From positions 1 to 64,000 of the forward strand of contig NZ_ANMO01000028.1 in assembly GCF_000338295.1 (NCBI RefSeq): a stretch of DNA of 64,000 nucleotides, read 5' to 3'. Source of the stretch: Rhodopirellula europaea 6C (lineage in GTDB: Bacteria > Planctomycetota > Planctomycetia > Pirellulales > Pirellulaceae). The translations under genes and the position numbers were made by a program. Below, in pieces: positions 8,241 through 17,481 of the stretch; the first letter of the stretch is position 1, and each line of letters opens with the position of its first letter. Under the pieces are notes generated by a model. That model was given only the letters and a program-made list of their open reading frames with translations, had not been told where the DNA came from and did not search any database.

Positions 8241-9047
8241 ATGAACAATCCCAAGAAATCTTTTCATGAGTCGTCCTTCGGCGAGCTCGCGTGCACCGTT
8301 GTCGATGGTTCCGATCAGCCTTGGTTGCCGGTCATTCTGTGTCATGGCTATGGAGCCCCCGGCGATGATTTGGTCGGCTTGACGGACTACTTGATCGCCA
8401 AGCTCGGAGACGCCGCTAAAGCGGTGCGGTTTGTGTATCCGGTCGCGCCGGGTGATTTGGCCGATCAAGGGATGCCTGGTGGGCGAGCTTGGTGGCCGCT
8501 GAACATGGCTTCCCTTCAGCAATTGCTGCAAACGTCCCAGTTCGGCCAATTGCACGATCAAACTCCGCCGGGAATCGAAGCGGCCAGCGGCCAACTGGTT
8601 TCCGTCGTCCAGTCGGTGCTGAACAACATGCCCGCCGATCCGCCTGAATCCTCTGGTTCGTCGGCGATGAGTGGTGAGGCCGGTCGTCCGTATGTTTTGG
8701 GTGGTTTTTCGCAAGGTGCGATGGTGACCATGAACACGGCGCTGACAGGCGACATCCCTCCGCCGGATGTGCTGGTTCAGTTCTCGGGCACGTTGGTTTG
8801 TGGACCGCAGTGGATCGAAGCTGCGTCAAAATCGGGAAGCGGACGATTGAAAGCGACTCGAGTTCTGCAGTCGCACGGAAGCCAAGATCAGATCCTTCCG
8901 TTTTCAAGTGCCGCGACTTTGGCGGACACGTTGCACGAAGAGGCTTTGGAATGGGAGTTCCGAGCGTTCCAAGGTCCACACACGATCGAGGCGGGTACAT
9001 TGGACCACTTGGCCCAATGGATTCTTGATTTGACGGATCGCAAGTGA
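8241..9047 (+). CDS. Phospholipase/carboxylesterase-type alpha/beta hydrolase
   Basis: A 268-residue serine esterase of the YpfH/acyl-protein-thioesterase group. The order is an oxyanion loop VILCHGYGAPGDDL, nucleophile Ser in VLGGFSQGAM, Asp in LQSHGSQDQILPFS, and His in FQGPHTIE. No signal peptide, so it is cytosolic. The start is uncertain: ATG 8241 has GGGAGG only one base upstream, and TTG 8232 is in frame. The end overlaps the next gene by a GTGA junction, so it is coupled to the BatA-like gene. Confidence 0.85.
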   Translation: MNNPKKSFHESSFGELACTVVDGSDQPWLPVILCHGYGAPGDDLVGLTDYLIAKLGDAAKAVRFVYPVAPGDLADQGMPGGRAWWPLNMASLQQLLQTSQFGQLHDQTPPGIEAASGQLVSVVQSVLNNMPADPPESSGSSAMSGEAGRPYVLGGFSQGAMVTMNTALTGDIPPPDVLVQFSGTLVCGPQWIEAASKSGSGRLKATRVLQSHGSQDQILPFSSAATLADTLHEEALEWEFRAFQGPHTIEAGTLDHLAQWILDLTDRK

Positions 9048-11611
9048 CGTTCTTCAACGCAACGCTGATTCTCGGAACGCTGGCTGCGGTGGTGCCAATC
9101 GCATTGCACTTGCTGGCCCGCCGTGAACCGCAACGCGTTGTGTTTCCGGGGGTCCAGTTTCTGAGACCCAAGTTGAGTTCGCAACGAAGTCGGTTGCGAA
9201 TTCGTCGTTGGTGGTTGTTGGCGCTTCGCGTGTTGGCGGTCATCGCCTTGGCCGTTGCTTTGGCTCGACCGCACATCGATTCGGCGATGTCATCGACATG
9301 GTGGACCGTTGGTCTGATGGGTCTGACCGGAGTCGGTTTCTTGATTCTGGCCAGCGTTGCTGTCGCGCGTGGGATGGGACGGTCGTTGGCCGTCGGTGTG
9401 GCGGTGGCGGGTTTGCTTGCGCTGCTCGGTTCGTTGTTCCTGGGAACAAGAACGTGGGCGACGTCGGGTGATTTGTCAGAAGGCAACGAGCAGCCAGTCG
9501 CGATGGCTTTGCTCATTGACAATGGTCCCTCATCCAAACGATTGATCGCTAGCTCAGACGGAACGAACTCCAGCCGATTGGAAAATGCGATCCGCGAAGC
9601 CGCAACGGTGATTGAACGTTTGCCGGATGGGAGTCGTTTGGTGGTGCTGGACCGTTCCGCGACGCCGATTGGGTTTGCGTTGGATGCCGCATCGGCGCGT
9701 CTGCGTTTGTCTCAGATGAAACCGCTGGCCAATCCATTGCCGGTTCAAGAACGCATGGACGCGGCGATCGAGTTGTTGCGGTCCAGCGATTTGCCGGGCA
9801 AGCAATTGGTCGTGGTATCGGACTGGAACGCCGCGTCGTGGAAGCCTTCATCGCAAACACCTGCGATGCAACCGGAAGACGTTGCGATATCGATGTTGCA
9901 AGTCGATGCGGGCGTCGAAGGGAACGTTGATGCATCGGCCGAACGCTCGATCAATCGCTTTCTGTTGCCGCCCAAATTGATCGAGGTGGCTCCGGCACCG
10001 GGTGTCTCGATCCCCATTTCGGTATCGGTTGGAATGGAATCGTCTTCGGCAAACGAGGGGCAATCGATCAACGTGACAGTGCAACTGAGTTTGTATGAAC
10101 GCGACCCGTCGTTGCCTGTCATTCGCGATGGCGAATTGGTTTTGCCAAGGTTGCGAGGGGTGGATCGAGCATCGGCGACGGTTGTAGCGGGGGCCAACGC
10201 GGAATTGGTTTTGACGTTGCCACCGTTGGATTTGGGAACTCATCATGCGGTTGTTGAGCTCGTCGGCGACGACGCATTTGGATGGGACGATCGTCGTTTT
10301 TTGACGCTCAACATTCCCGTTCCACCACGTGTGTTGTTGGTAGGCGAAAACGCGGATGAACGGAACGAGTTGGGACTGGCTCTGACGGCCCCCAAAGCAC
10401 CGGATGATGATGGAGCCGGGTTTCGTGTGGCCGGCGTGACATATGCCGATCTGTCCGCGGTCGATTGGCAATTGATTGACGCGGTTGCGATGATCGACCC
10501 GCCAATCCAAATCGAGGCGGTGTCTCAATCGGTCGTGTCCGGAAGCGGACTGACAAGCCGTTCTGTCGACCAACTCGTCGAGTTGGCTCGCCGCGGCGGA
10601 GGCGTTGTGATGATGCTTGGGCCGTCAACGGAAGTGTTGGGTTTCGCGTCACCGAACAAACAGGCAGGTTCAGACGGAACGGATCGCTTGCTGCCTGATC
10701 TGGTGAGATCGTGGCGTGTACCTGAGCCAGGACGGTTTTGGGAAGAGCGTTTGCCTTCCCATCCAATTTTACGCCCCCTGACAATGCTGGATGACCAGCC
10801 ATCTTGGAGTGCATTTCGCGTGAATCGTTACTGGCAAAGCGAACCCAACGCCGCCGCCGGTTGGCAGACCGTGGTCCGCTACGCCGGGACTCAGCACCCC
10901 GCCGTCGTTGCTCGATCCATCGCATCGGACGATCCCAGCGACCACTCAGGTCGCGTCGCGGTGCTCACCACGCCGTTGCCCGCCTTGTCGAAGAAGACTC
11001 GTTCGTGGAATCAACTGTTCACCGCCGCGGACGCTTGGCCCGCGTTTGTGGTTTGGCGTGGATTGATGCAGTGGGCGACCGGAGTATCGGATCAAGCCAC
11101 GACGGTGTTGGTCGGCGCGACCGCGGTGGTTCCTGAAGAGGATGCCGCGAATCAAACTCGGCGTGCCACGGATGCGGCGGAGGCATCTGCCGACGCAACG
11201 GCAGAATCAAGCGTGCGACTGTATCCACCGATGGCCGAAGGGACTGAGGTCGACGCGGAGCCGACCATCAGCGAAGTGAACGTTGCCGAGCGTGGTGGCG
11301 TGTTCTCAGAGACGAACGAAGTCGGGACAACGTTCTTACGCGGCCCTGATTATTGGGGCGGGTATTCAACGAACTTGGACCCCGTTTGGTCGCGGGACGA
11401 ACGCGTCACCGCGTCGGAGATGGACCAGCGATTTGGAGCCGAGCAATGGATGTCGTCGGACTCCGGAGAACGATTGTCGATCCAAGGTCGTGTGGGAGGT
11501 TCACCTCCGGTGTCACTGCATGGACCAATGATGTTGCTGGCCGTGGTTGTCTTTCTAGCTGAGCAATTGCTCAGCAATCGGTTCTACCGAACATCAGGAG
11601 AGGCAGCGTGA
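9044..11611 (+). CDS. BatA-domain (double-transmembrane) protein with large extracytoplasmic part
   Basis: An 855-residue membrane protein with a GTG start overlapping the upstream stop (GTGA). Residues 1-~80 are the BatA N-terminal domain: FNATLILGTLAAVVPIALHL, LARREPQRVVFPGVQFLRP, and a second segment WWLLALRVLAVIALAVALAR. Two further segments follow at ~88-145 (TVGLMGLTGVGFLILASVAV, VGVAVAGLLALLGSLFLG). The middle (ALLIDNGPSSKRL) sits where VWA domains lie but lacks DxSxS. A later GATase-like stretch (RRGGGVVMMLGPSTEV) and a C-terminal segment MMLLAVVVFLAEQLL are visible. It is probably a structural partner of the VWA protein encoded next. Confidence 0.8.
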   Translation: MTFFNATLILGTLAAVVPIALHLLARREPQRVVFPGVQFLRPKLSSQRSRLRIRRWWLLALRVLAVIALAVALARPHIDSAMSSTWWTVGLMGLTGVGFLILASVAVARGMGRSLAVGVAVAGLLALLGSLFLGTRTWATSGDLSEGNEQPVAMALLIDNGPSSKRLIASSDGTNSSRLENAIREAATVIERLPDGSRLVVLDRSATPIGFALDAASARLRLSQMKPLANPLPVQERMDAAIELLRSSDLPGKQLVVVSDWNAASWKPSSQTPAMQPEDVAISMLQVDAGVEGNVDASAERSINRFLLPPKLIEVAPAPGVSIPISVSVGMESSSANEGQSINVTVQLSLYERDPSLPVIRDGELVLPRLRGVDRASATVVAGANAELVLTLPPLDLGTHHAVVELVGDDAFGWDDRRFLTLNIPVPPRVLLVGENADERNELGLALTAPKAPDDDGAGFRVAGVTYADLSAVDWQLIDAVAMIDPPIQIEAVSQSVVSGSGLTSRSVDQLVELARRGGGVVMMLGPSTEVLGFASPNKQAGSDGTDRLLPDLVRSWRVPEPGRFWEERLPSHPILRPLTMLDDQPSWSAFRVNRYWQSEPNAAAGWQTVVRYAGTQHPAVVARSIASDDPSDHSGRVAVLTTPLPALSKKTRSWNQLFTAADAWPAFVVWRGLMQWATGVSDQATTVLVGATAVVPEEDAANQTRRATDAAEASADATAESSVRLYPPMAEGTEVDAEPTISEVNVAERGGVFSETNEVGTTFLRGPDYWGGYSTNLDPVWSRDERVTASEMDQRFGAEQWMSSDSGERLSIQGRVGGSPPVSLHGPMMLLAVVVFLAEQLLSNRFYRTSGEAA

Positions 11612-13977
11612 GTTGGAGCCTCGACCCGATTTACGATTCGTTGCCGGTGGCTTTGCTGTTGGTGGGTTTGATTGCAACGATGTTGTTCACAATCCTTCCA
11701 CCGGGAGTGAGCGGGCGTCGACGACGGGGATTGCTGTTGTTGCGTGGTCTGGCATCCATTGCTTTGGCTCTGGTACTGCTTCGTCCGGCACTCGTGAGGA
11801 CAGACAACCGGCCCGCGGCGGCCACTCTTGCGATCGCGATCGACACATCGGCAAGCATGGGTTTGCCATCCGATGGATCGGAGAATCGGTGGCAACAGCA
11901 ACGACGGTCACTGGAGCAATTGGCGGGAGGTTTGTCGGATTCCGATCAAGCGTTGCAAGTCGTCGTGATGGGGTTTGATGCGTCGGCGAATGTGATCGGC
12001 GAGAGCGGAACAAGTGACCTGGAAACGCTGGCACAACGCATCGGCGAGATGGAGCATTCTGGGAAAGAGACCGATTTGTCATCTCCGTTGTTGATGGCGA
12101 TGAACCGAGGGCGAAACAGCCCGCTGACCGGAGTGGCGGTCTTTAGTGACGGAACCCAAATCACGAATCGGTCCGAAGGCAATGAGGCGGAACAGTCGGA
12201 TCCGCGCCGAGAAGCCCGCTTAGTCGGTGCGATGGGCGTTCCGGTCTGGGCGGTTCCTTTGGGGCCTCCCGCCGAGGCATCTCGGCAGATCGATTTGGCA
12301 ATTGAATCGTTGCCGGAAACGTTTCGCATGTTCACTGGCAACGAATCCAGTGTTTTGTTTGATGTGCACACGCGAGGCATCGTGCAGTCTCCCGCCAAAG
12401 TTTCGCTGCAGTGGATCGATTCGGCTGGCCAAACCGCGATCGCGGCGACTCGAACTGTCACGCCTGAATCGATGGAGCAAACCATCGCGATCGAGGTGCC
12501 CGTGTTGGCTCCCAAACCAGGCAAGTATCGATTGGTCGCCAGCGTCGAGACACGATCGGGTGAGACGATCACGGATAACAATTCTCAAGTTGCGTTTGTC
12601 GACGTTCGCGAAGGTGGCGGCAGAGTGTTGTACTTGGAAGGCACGCCGCGTTTGGAACAAAAGGATCTGCGTTGGGCGCTGGGTCGCTTCCTCGATTTGG
12701 AATTGACCTATCGATGGATTCCGCGAGACACGGTTGGTGCTTGGCCGATTGATTTGGTGGATGATTTCAGTCGTGGTCGCTATGACGTTGTGATCTTAGG
12801 TGACCTGCATTCATCGGCACTTGGAAATGAACAACTGCAAGAACTAGCGGACTCGGTGGGCGAAGGCACCGCCTTGATCATGTTGGGCGGTGAGCACACT
12901 TATTCGCGAGGTGGCTATGCAACGACACCGCTGGCGAAGGTCTTGCCGGTTCAATTGGATGATCGACAACGTCAACCGCCGGGGCCGTTGGATGCATCGG
13001 ATCGGTTGGGCAGCGACACCGATCCAATGCGGCAGCCTATCGTGTTGCGACCATCAACACCGCATCCCATCACAACGATCGAAGTCAGCAAGCAAGGTGG
13101 TGTGATTGGCTGGCCTGATTTGCCACCCATGCCAGGTGCCAATCGATGGCCATCGGTTCGGGTTGCACCCGGGGTTCAAGTTTTATTGTCGACACCACGT
13201 GACGAGCCGATGATGGTGGTGGGTGAATATGGCCGCGGACGAGTGGCCACCCTGGCGTTTGATTCGACTTGGACGTGGCGACGTGCGGGGCTGGGTGATT
13301 TTCACCGTCGGTTTTGGCGGCAATTGATTTTGTGGTCGCTCGCCCGTGAGGATTCATCTCAGCAAACCATTCAGCTGGAATTGTCGCCGCGACGTTTTGT
13401 GGCCACCGAAGCACCGTTGTTCACAGCGACGATTCGGGGCGATCTATCCGCGCTTCCGGATTCGCAATCGGGGGCAAATTCTGGGGCGTTCCAGGCCGAA
13501 GTGATTCTGTCGTCGGGAGAGACGGTAGCGGTCCAGATGTCCAGTACGGTGTCGACAAACGAGTCGGCTGTCTCGTTGACTGGGCAGTTACCATCCATGC
13601 CGCCTGGGTTTCATCGATTGCGAGTCAGTCCGGTCGGGGACGGTGCGACGACGGGCTCTGGCGATCCGCTTGAGCCAGCGGAGGTCGCCTTTCAAGTTCT
13701 TGACGACACCCGAGAATTGAGCGTTTCGCAGACCGGTCATTTGCTGCTTCGGCAAATTGCATCCGCGACATCGGGATCCGGCGGACGGGTTTTCGAGCCG
13801 GACCAGATTGATGAATTGGTGGAATTGATCCAGTCACGCCGCACGGAGTCGACCCGCACGGTCATCGAAAAATTCAGATTGGGTGACGGACCGGTGAGCG
13901 GTTGGTTCATTTTCCTATTGTTTGCCGGGGCTTTGTCGGTCGAGTGGTTCCTGCGACGTCAATGGGGTTTGGCATGA
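11608..13977 (+). CDS. VWA-domain membrane protein with GATase-like domain
   Basis: A 789-residue protein starting at a GTG that overlaps the preceding stop (GTGA). Two N-terminal membrane helices (LPVALLLVGLIATMLFTILP; GLLLLRGLASIALALVLL) precede a VWA domain with an intact MIDAS start (LAIAIDTSASMG), a mid-domain Thr region, and LTGVAVFSDGTQ. Residues ~340-460 (GGRVLYLEGTPRLEQ, DVVILGDLHSSAL, TALIMLGGEHTYSRGG) resemble class I glutamine-amidotransferase-like folds found in planctomycete VWA proteins. A final helix (WFIFLLFAGALSVEWFL) ends the protein. No MoxR or DUF58 gene is present beside this pair, unlike full bat operons. Confidence 0.82.
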   Translation: MSWSLDPIYDSLPVALLLVGLIATMLFTILPPGVSGRRRRGLLLLRGLASIALALVLLRPALVRTDNRPAAATLAIAIDTSASMGLPSDGSENRWQQQRRSLEQLAGGLSDSDQALQVVVMGFDASANVIGESGTSDLETLAQRIGEMEHSGKETDLSSPLLMAMNRGRNSPLTGVAVFSDGTQITNRSEGNEAEQSDPRREARLVGAMGVPVWAVPLGPPAEASRQIDLAIESLPETFRMFTGNESSVLFDVHTRGIVQSPAKVSLQWIDSAGQTAIAATRTVTPESMEQTIAIEVPVLAPKPGKYRLVASVETRSGETITDNNSQVAFVDVREGGGRVLYLEGTPRLEQKDLRWALGRFLDLELTYRWIPRDTVGAWPIDLVDDFSRGRYDVVILGDLHSSALGNEQLQELADSVGEGTALIMLGGEHTYSRGGYATTPLAKVLPVQLDDRQRQPPGPLDASDRLGSDTDPMRQPIVLRPSTPHPITTIEVSKQGGVIGWPDLPPMPGANRWPSVRVAPGVQVLLSTPRDEPMMVVGEYGRGRVATLAFDSTWTWRRAGLGDFHRRFWRQLILWSLAREDSSQQTIQLELSPRRFVATEAPLFTATIRGDLSALPDSQSGANSGAFQAEVILSSGETVAVQMSSTVSTNESAVSLTGQLPSMPPGFHRLRVSPVGDGATTGSGDPLEPAEVAFQVLDDTRELSVSQTGHLLLRQIASATSGSGGRVFEPDQIDELVELIQSRRTESTRTVIEKFRLGDGPVSGWFIFLLFAGALSVEWFLRRQWGLA

Positions 13978-14054
13978 GCGACGGATGCGTTCAACTGATG
14001 GGCCTTCCTGCCTGATCTCCCGCCTCGATTGCCGCCCTTTTTTAGGACACCCGC

Positions 14055-15215
14055 ATGCAACCGTTTGATCTTCATCCACGAACGCGAATCGTGTTTGGGC
14101 CGAACGTTTCAAATCAGATCAACGAGTTGGCCCGCTCTCTGGGTGGCGTCTTGGGCTCGGGACGACCTCGAGTATTGGTTGTCTGCGATCCGGGAATTGT
14201 CGCGGCCGGCCATTTTGATCGCATCACCGGTTTGTTGCGTGACAACGACTGGGAAGTCCACGCGTTTCACGAATTCGCCGAGAACCCAACGTCGGCGATG
14301 GTGGACGCGGGCGTGAGCGTCGCAGCGGATTTTCAGCCGGACCTGCTAATCGGGCTCGGCGGCGGCAGCAGCATGGACTGCGCCAAAGGGATCAACTTTG
14401 TGTACAGCTGCGGTGGTCGCATTCACGACTACCACGGCGTGGGCAAAGCGACGTCGGAGATGCTGCCGATGATTGCCATTCCGACCACGGCGGGTACCGG
14501 CAGCGAAGCTCAAAGTTTTGCTTTGATCAGCGATGCTGAAACGCACGTGAAGATGGCGTGCGGCGATCCCAAGGCCGCATGTCGGATCGCGTTGTTGGAT
14601 CCGACATTCACGCTGACGCAGCCTCGCGGAGTGACGGCGCTCACCGGCATTGATGCGATCTCGCACGCGGTTGAAACCTACGTCAGCAAAAAACGCAACG
14701 TGATGTCGACGACCTACAGTCGACGGGCATTTGGATTGCTGGCCCGATCCTTCGTTCGAGTGTTGCACGTGCCGGATGACTTGGAAGCTCGGGCGGACAT
14801 GCAGCTTGGCGCGTGTCTCGCCGGAATGGCGATTGAAACATCGATGTTGGGCGCGGCGCATGCCACGGCCAATCCTTTGACCGCTCGGCACAACGTGGTG
14901 CACGGTCAAGCGGTTGGGTTGATGTTGCCAGCGGTGGTTCGGTTCAACGGAACCGTGCACGCGGATTGGTACTCGGAGTTGTTGCGAGAATTGGAACCTC
15001 ACAGTGAGGTTTCCGAGGCACCCACACGTCTGGCCGAATTGATCGAAGATTGGATGCGAGAAGCAGACCTTGCGACGACGTTGGATGACCTTTCGATCCC
15101 GACATCCGACATCGGTTTGTTCGTCGAAGATGCGCTGAAGCAGTGGACCGGCACGTTCAACCCCATCGAGCTTGACGAAGATTCCACGCGAGCGCTGTAT
15201 CGCGAAGTGGTCTAG
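14055..15215 (+). CDS. Iron-containing alcohol dehydrogenase
   Basis: A 386-residue NAD(P)-dependent oxidoreductase of the Fe-ADH family. The N-terminal part has RIVFGPNVSNQI and LLIGLGGGSSMDCAKG (the dinucleotide-binding Gly-rich loop). The metal-binding region follows: PTTAGTGSEAQSFALI, GIDAISHAVETYVS, and AHATANPLTARHNVVHGQAVG, supplying the Asp/His ligands. Full length, no signal peptide. The start ATG 14055 follows 77 bases after the VWA gene. The natural substrate cannot be deduced; 1,3-propanediol, lactaldehyde or butanol-type dehydrogenases are all possible. Confidence 0.9.
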   Translation: MQPFDLHPRTRIVFGPNVSNQINELARSLGGVLGSGRPRVLVVCDPGIVAAGHFDRITGLLRDNDWEVHAFHEFAENPTSAMVDAGVSVAADFQPDLLIGLGGGSSMDCAKGINFVYSCGGRIHDYHGVGKATSEMLPMIAIPTTAGTGSEAQSFALISDAETHVKMACGDPKAACRIALLDPTFTLTQPRGVTALTGIDAISHAVETYVSKKRNVMSTTYSRRAFGLLARSFVRVLHVPDDLEARADMQLGACLAGMAIETSMLGAAHATANPLTARHNVVHGQAVGLMLPAVVRFNGTVHADWYSELLRELEPHSEVSEAPTRLAELIEDWMREADLATTLDDLSIPTSDIGLFVEDALKQWTGTFNPIELDEDSTRALYREVV

Positions 15216-15252
15216 TGATCTCTCAAAAACAGCCACGAAGTGTCGGCATGAT

Positions 15253-15276
15253 GTAGCCATCGGCGTGAGCCGATGG
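15253..15276. repeat. GTAGCC-led hairpin between convergent genes
   Basis: Arms CCATCGGC and GCCGATGG enclose a GTGA loop, preceded by GTAG. It lies in the 99-base gap between two convergent genes, so it could act as a bidirectional terminator, although no T-run follows. The layout recurs at 32732 with a different stem. Confidence 0.55.
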
Positions 15277-15314
15277 AAATCGAGGCGCGACTGGTTGGGC
15301 ACTGGCTCGGTCAA

Positions 15315-16943
15315 TTACTTCGCGTTCCACCACCAGCGATCGCTGGGGCGTGCGTCGACGAGTTCTCCGTAGTGGGCCAAGCTTGGACGCGGTTGGACTT
15401 GCTCGGGGAGCAAGCCCGCCGGTGCAACACTGACTCCGCCACTGGCCAAGATCAGTTGATGCATTTTGTTGCGGTGGCGATATCGATGCAGGACTGCGAT
15501 CGAGTCGACTTGCGTTGGCGTTGCCAATTGGGTGGACCTTTTCGAGGCGAAGTGCAGTAACGCTCGTTGCAGGGTGGCGTGATCGTTTTGAGGGGAAACC
15601 ATGGTCGAATTTTGCTGGCTGTTCTGAACCCAAAGTTGTCCCAACGCGGTGGCTTGGTAAACCGACTCGAGTGCACCGTAAAGCGGATAGCGAGACCTGA
15701 TCGTTAACCACTGTTGGTTGAAGTGATTGACGAAGGCTTCCGTCGATGGATCCAAAACGACATTGCCACGCTGGCCATTCAGCAACGCCAATTCATTTTC
15801 GCCGCTGAGTCGCAAAGGGGTGCCGGTCAATTGCCAAAGGTTGGCGGAATCGGCGCGTTCGTGGTGGACATCCAAGGCTTGTCCGGTGAACCAAAGTCGA
15901 AGCAACAGATCGGCAGGCGGCGTATTGCCTGCCGTGGCTTGGATGGTTTGCAAGTAGTTGCGAACTCCATCGGGCATGTCTTCGTCACCGAGTGCCAGTC
16001 GTTTCATATGGCGATCCGCTTCGATGAGGAGCCAGGCGATCTCGTGGTCCGCGGAGGTGCCAAAGACGTGGATGTCTTGCCGGCCCAGGGCTTCGGCCAA
16101 CGATTCGGCTGCCAGTCCCATCGGCACGTCACCGGAGACAATGGATTGTCCGAGAGCAGTCGCTTTCTTCAGTCCGTCCGGTGTGGGATCGATCGTGCAA
16201 CCAAATGGTTGTCGGTGAAGAGCGGCGGACAATCCGACCGCGAGCGACGTCAGGTTCATTGGTGGAAGACCTGAGCGTCGGTCAACTTGCCAACCGTTCA
16301 CTTGATCGAAGCCACCAACGGTACCGGCCAAGACAATGTCGTCGTCGGTTAACAAAACAAGCGAGACCTTGGACAATCCACCGGCATGTCCAAGTGCATC
16401 GTTGTTGGAGTTTGGTTCTGGAGTGTTGCGATCGGTAAGGTTTTCCGAAGCGAGTGCTTGCATCCAACGCCGGACCGACACGCACCGAATTTTGGCTGGT
16501 GATGTCCATTGTTCTGGGACCAATTCGGATGCATCATCGCGACCGCGCGCCGCGTCCAGCATCAATGCGGTCGCATGCTTCTTCCATTCGACCGACTTCG
16601 GTTCAGTTTCACTGTCTTCCTCGGCTTCGCGAAGCAGGCCATCGGGAGCGACGACAATGCCGGCAGGATATGGAGCCATCGTTCCAACGCCGCCGAGAGC
16701 TTCCCACGATTCGGGTTCAACCGTGGTTTGAATCAATTGCATCAACTGGCTGAAGTCGGCCAATGATTGACCACCTGCTGCACCCGGGTTTGTATTGGCG
16801 CCCCCTGAGTCTGCTGGATGGGTGGCGAAGCCGTCGGGGTCGTTCAGGCCGCTGTTGGTTTGGGCGACTGAGTGTGTGGCTCCGGCGAAACCGAGCCAGG
16901 CGAGCAGCCAAACGCTGGCAAGAAGTTTTTTCCAAGCGAACAT
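15315..16943 (-). CDS. Secreted protein resembling planctomycete DUF1598 proteins
   Basis: A 542-residue protein. ATG 16943 is chosen because it opens a signal peptide (MFAWKKLLASVWLLAWLGFA ending in THSVAQ); an upstream ATG at 17018 would add 25 charged residues. Around residues 165-260, CVSVRRWMQAL, LLTDDDIVLAGTVGGF, LPPMNLTSLAVGLSAAL and GCTIDPTPDGL follow the pattern of DUF1598, a family concentrated in planctomycetes. The C-terminal third (LWFTGQALDVHHE, MHQLILASGGVSV) has no known motif. Function unknown; probably periplasmic or paryphoplasmic. Confidence 0.7.
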   Translation of the reverse strand: MFAWKKLLASVWLLAWLGFAGATHSVAQTNSGLNDPDGFATHPADSGGANTNPGAAGGQSLADFSQLMQLIQTTVEPESWEALGGVGTMAPYPAGIVVAPDGLLREAEEDSETEPKSVEWKKHATALMLDAARGRDDASELVPEQWTSPAKIRCVSVRRWMQALASENLTDRNTPEPNSNNDALGHAGGLSKVSLVLLTDDDIVLAGTVGGFDQVNGWQVDRRSGLPPMNLTSLAVGLSAALHRQPFGCTIDPTPDGLKKATALGQSIVSGDVPMGLAAESLAEALGRQDIHVFGTSADHEIAWLLIEADRHMKRLALGDEDMPDGVRNYLQTIQATAGNTPPADLLLRLWFTGQALDVHHERADSANLWQLTGTPLRLSGENELALLNGQRGNVVLDPSTEAFVNHFNQQWLTIRSRYPLYGALESVYQATALGQLWVQNSQQNSTMVSPQNDHATLQRALLHFASKRSTQLATPTQVDSIAVLHRYRHRNKMHQLILASGGVSVAPAGLLPEQVQPRPSLAHYGELVDARPSDRWWWNAK

Positions 16944-17481
16944 CGTGACACCCCGAGAAGACGGCGAAGAGAAGGCGGTGCTTCTAGCGTAACGGTTGGC
17001 CAAGTCGCCGAACAGCAAAAACTGTTGAGCTTTGTGGTCTCGGTGTGGCTGACTTGCATCGAAGTCGTGCCCTATTCAGCGGGTGCCCATGCTAATGTGA
17101 CTCGTAGATTTTCCTGTCGGTTGGCCACTCTTGGCCGTCCAAGTCACCCCGGGCACGTGTGTCCAAACTACATTGCAATGAATCTCGGGCAGGAGTGCCC
17201 AAACTACGATCGTCACGCATGGTTCGTTGTCCTCCTCGTTGGCTCATCGCCTTCACTCATGCTCGGCAGCAAGACCGTTTCGACGAAAAACTGCCGGCCA
17301 ACGTTCCACCCTTCAATCGCCGGATACTAGCGAAGATAGTGGTTTCGATGAGGCAGGGTGGGTTCCCACCACGTGCGCCATGATTAGGCTTGCGTTTTCG
17401 TTGACCTTGGACGCTGGCTAAACGCCCCAGTTCCGAAGATTTCCCACCATCGCTTCCGCAAACAACCATCCTTTTGCAACC
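16944..17481. other. 538-base gene-free region with short interspersed repeats
   Basis: It separates two divergent genes and holds the repeat cluster at 17135-17207. No convincing reading frame is seen: the short frames here lack coding character. Promoters for both neighbours must lie here, but no clear -35/-10 pair could be picked. Confidence 0.55.
17135..17207. repeat. Interspersed repeat cluster related to the IS tips
   Basis: Two imperfect copies of a 22-base unit with the shape CGGGCA-N7-CCAAACTAC occur at 17150-17171 and 17186-17207. The second contains GGGCAGGAGTGCCC, the same GGGCA-N4-TGCC core that forms the ends of the insertion sequence at 39.8-41.4 kb. The 23 bases at 17135-17157 recur in reverse orientation at 41486-41508. 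Confidence 0.7.
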
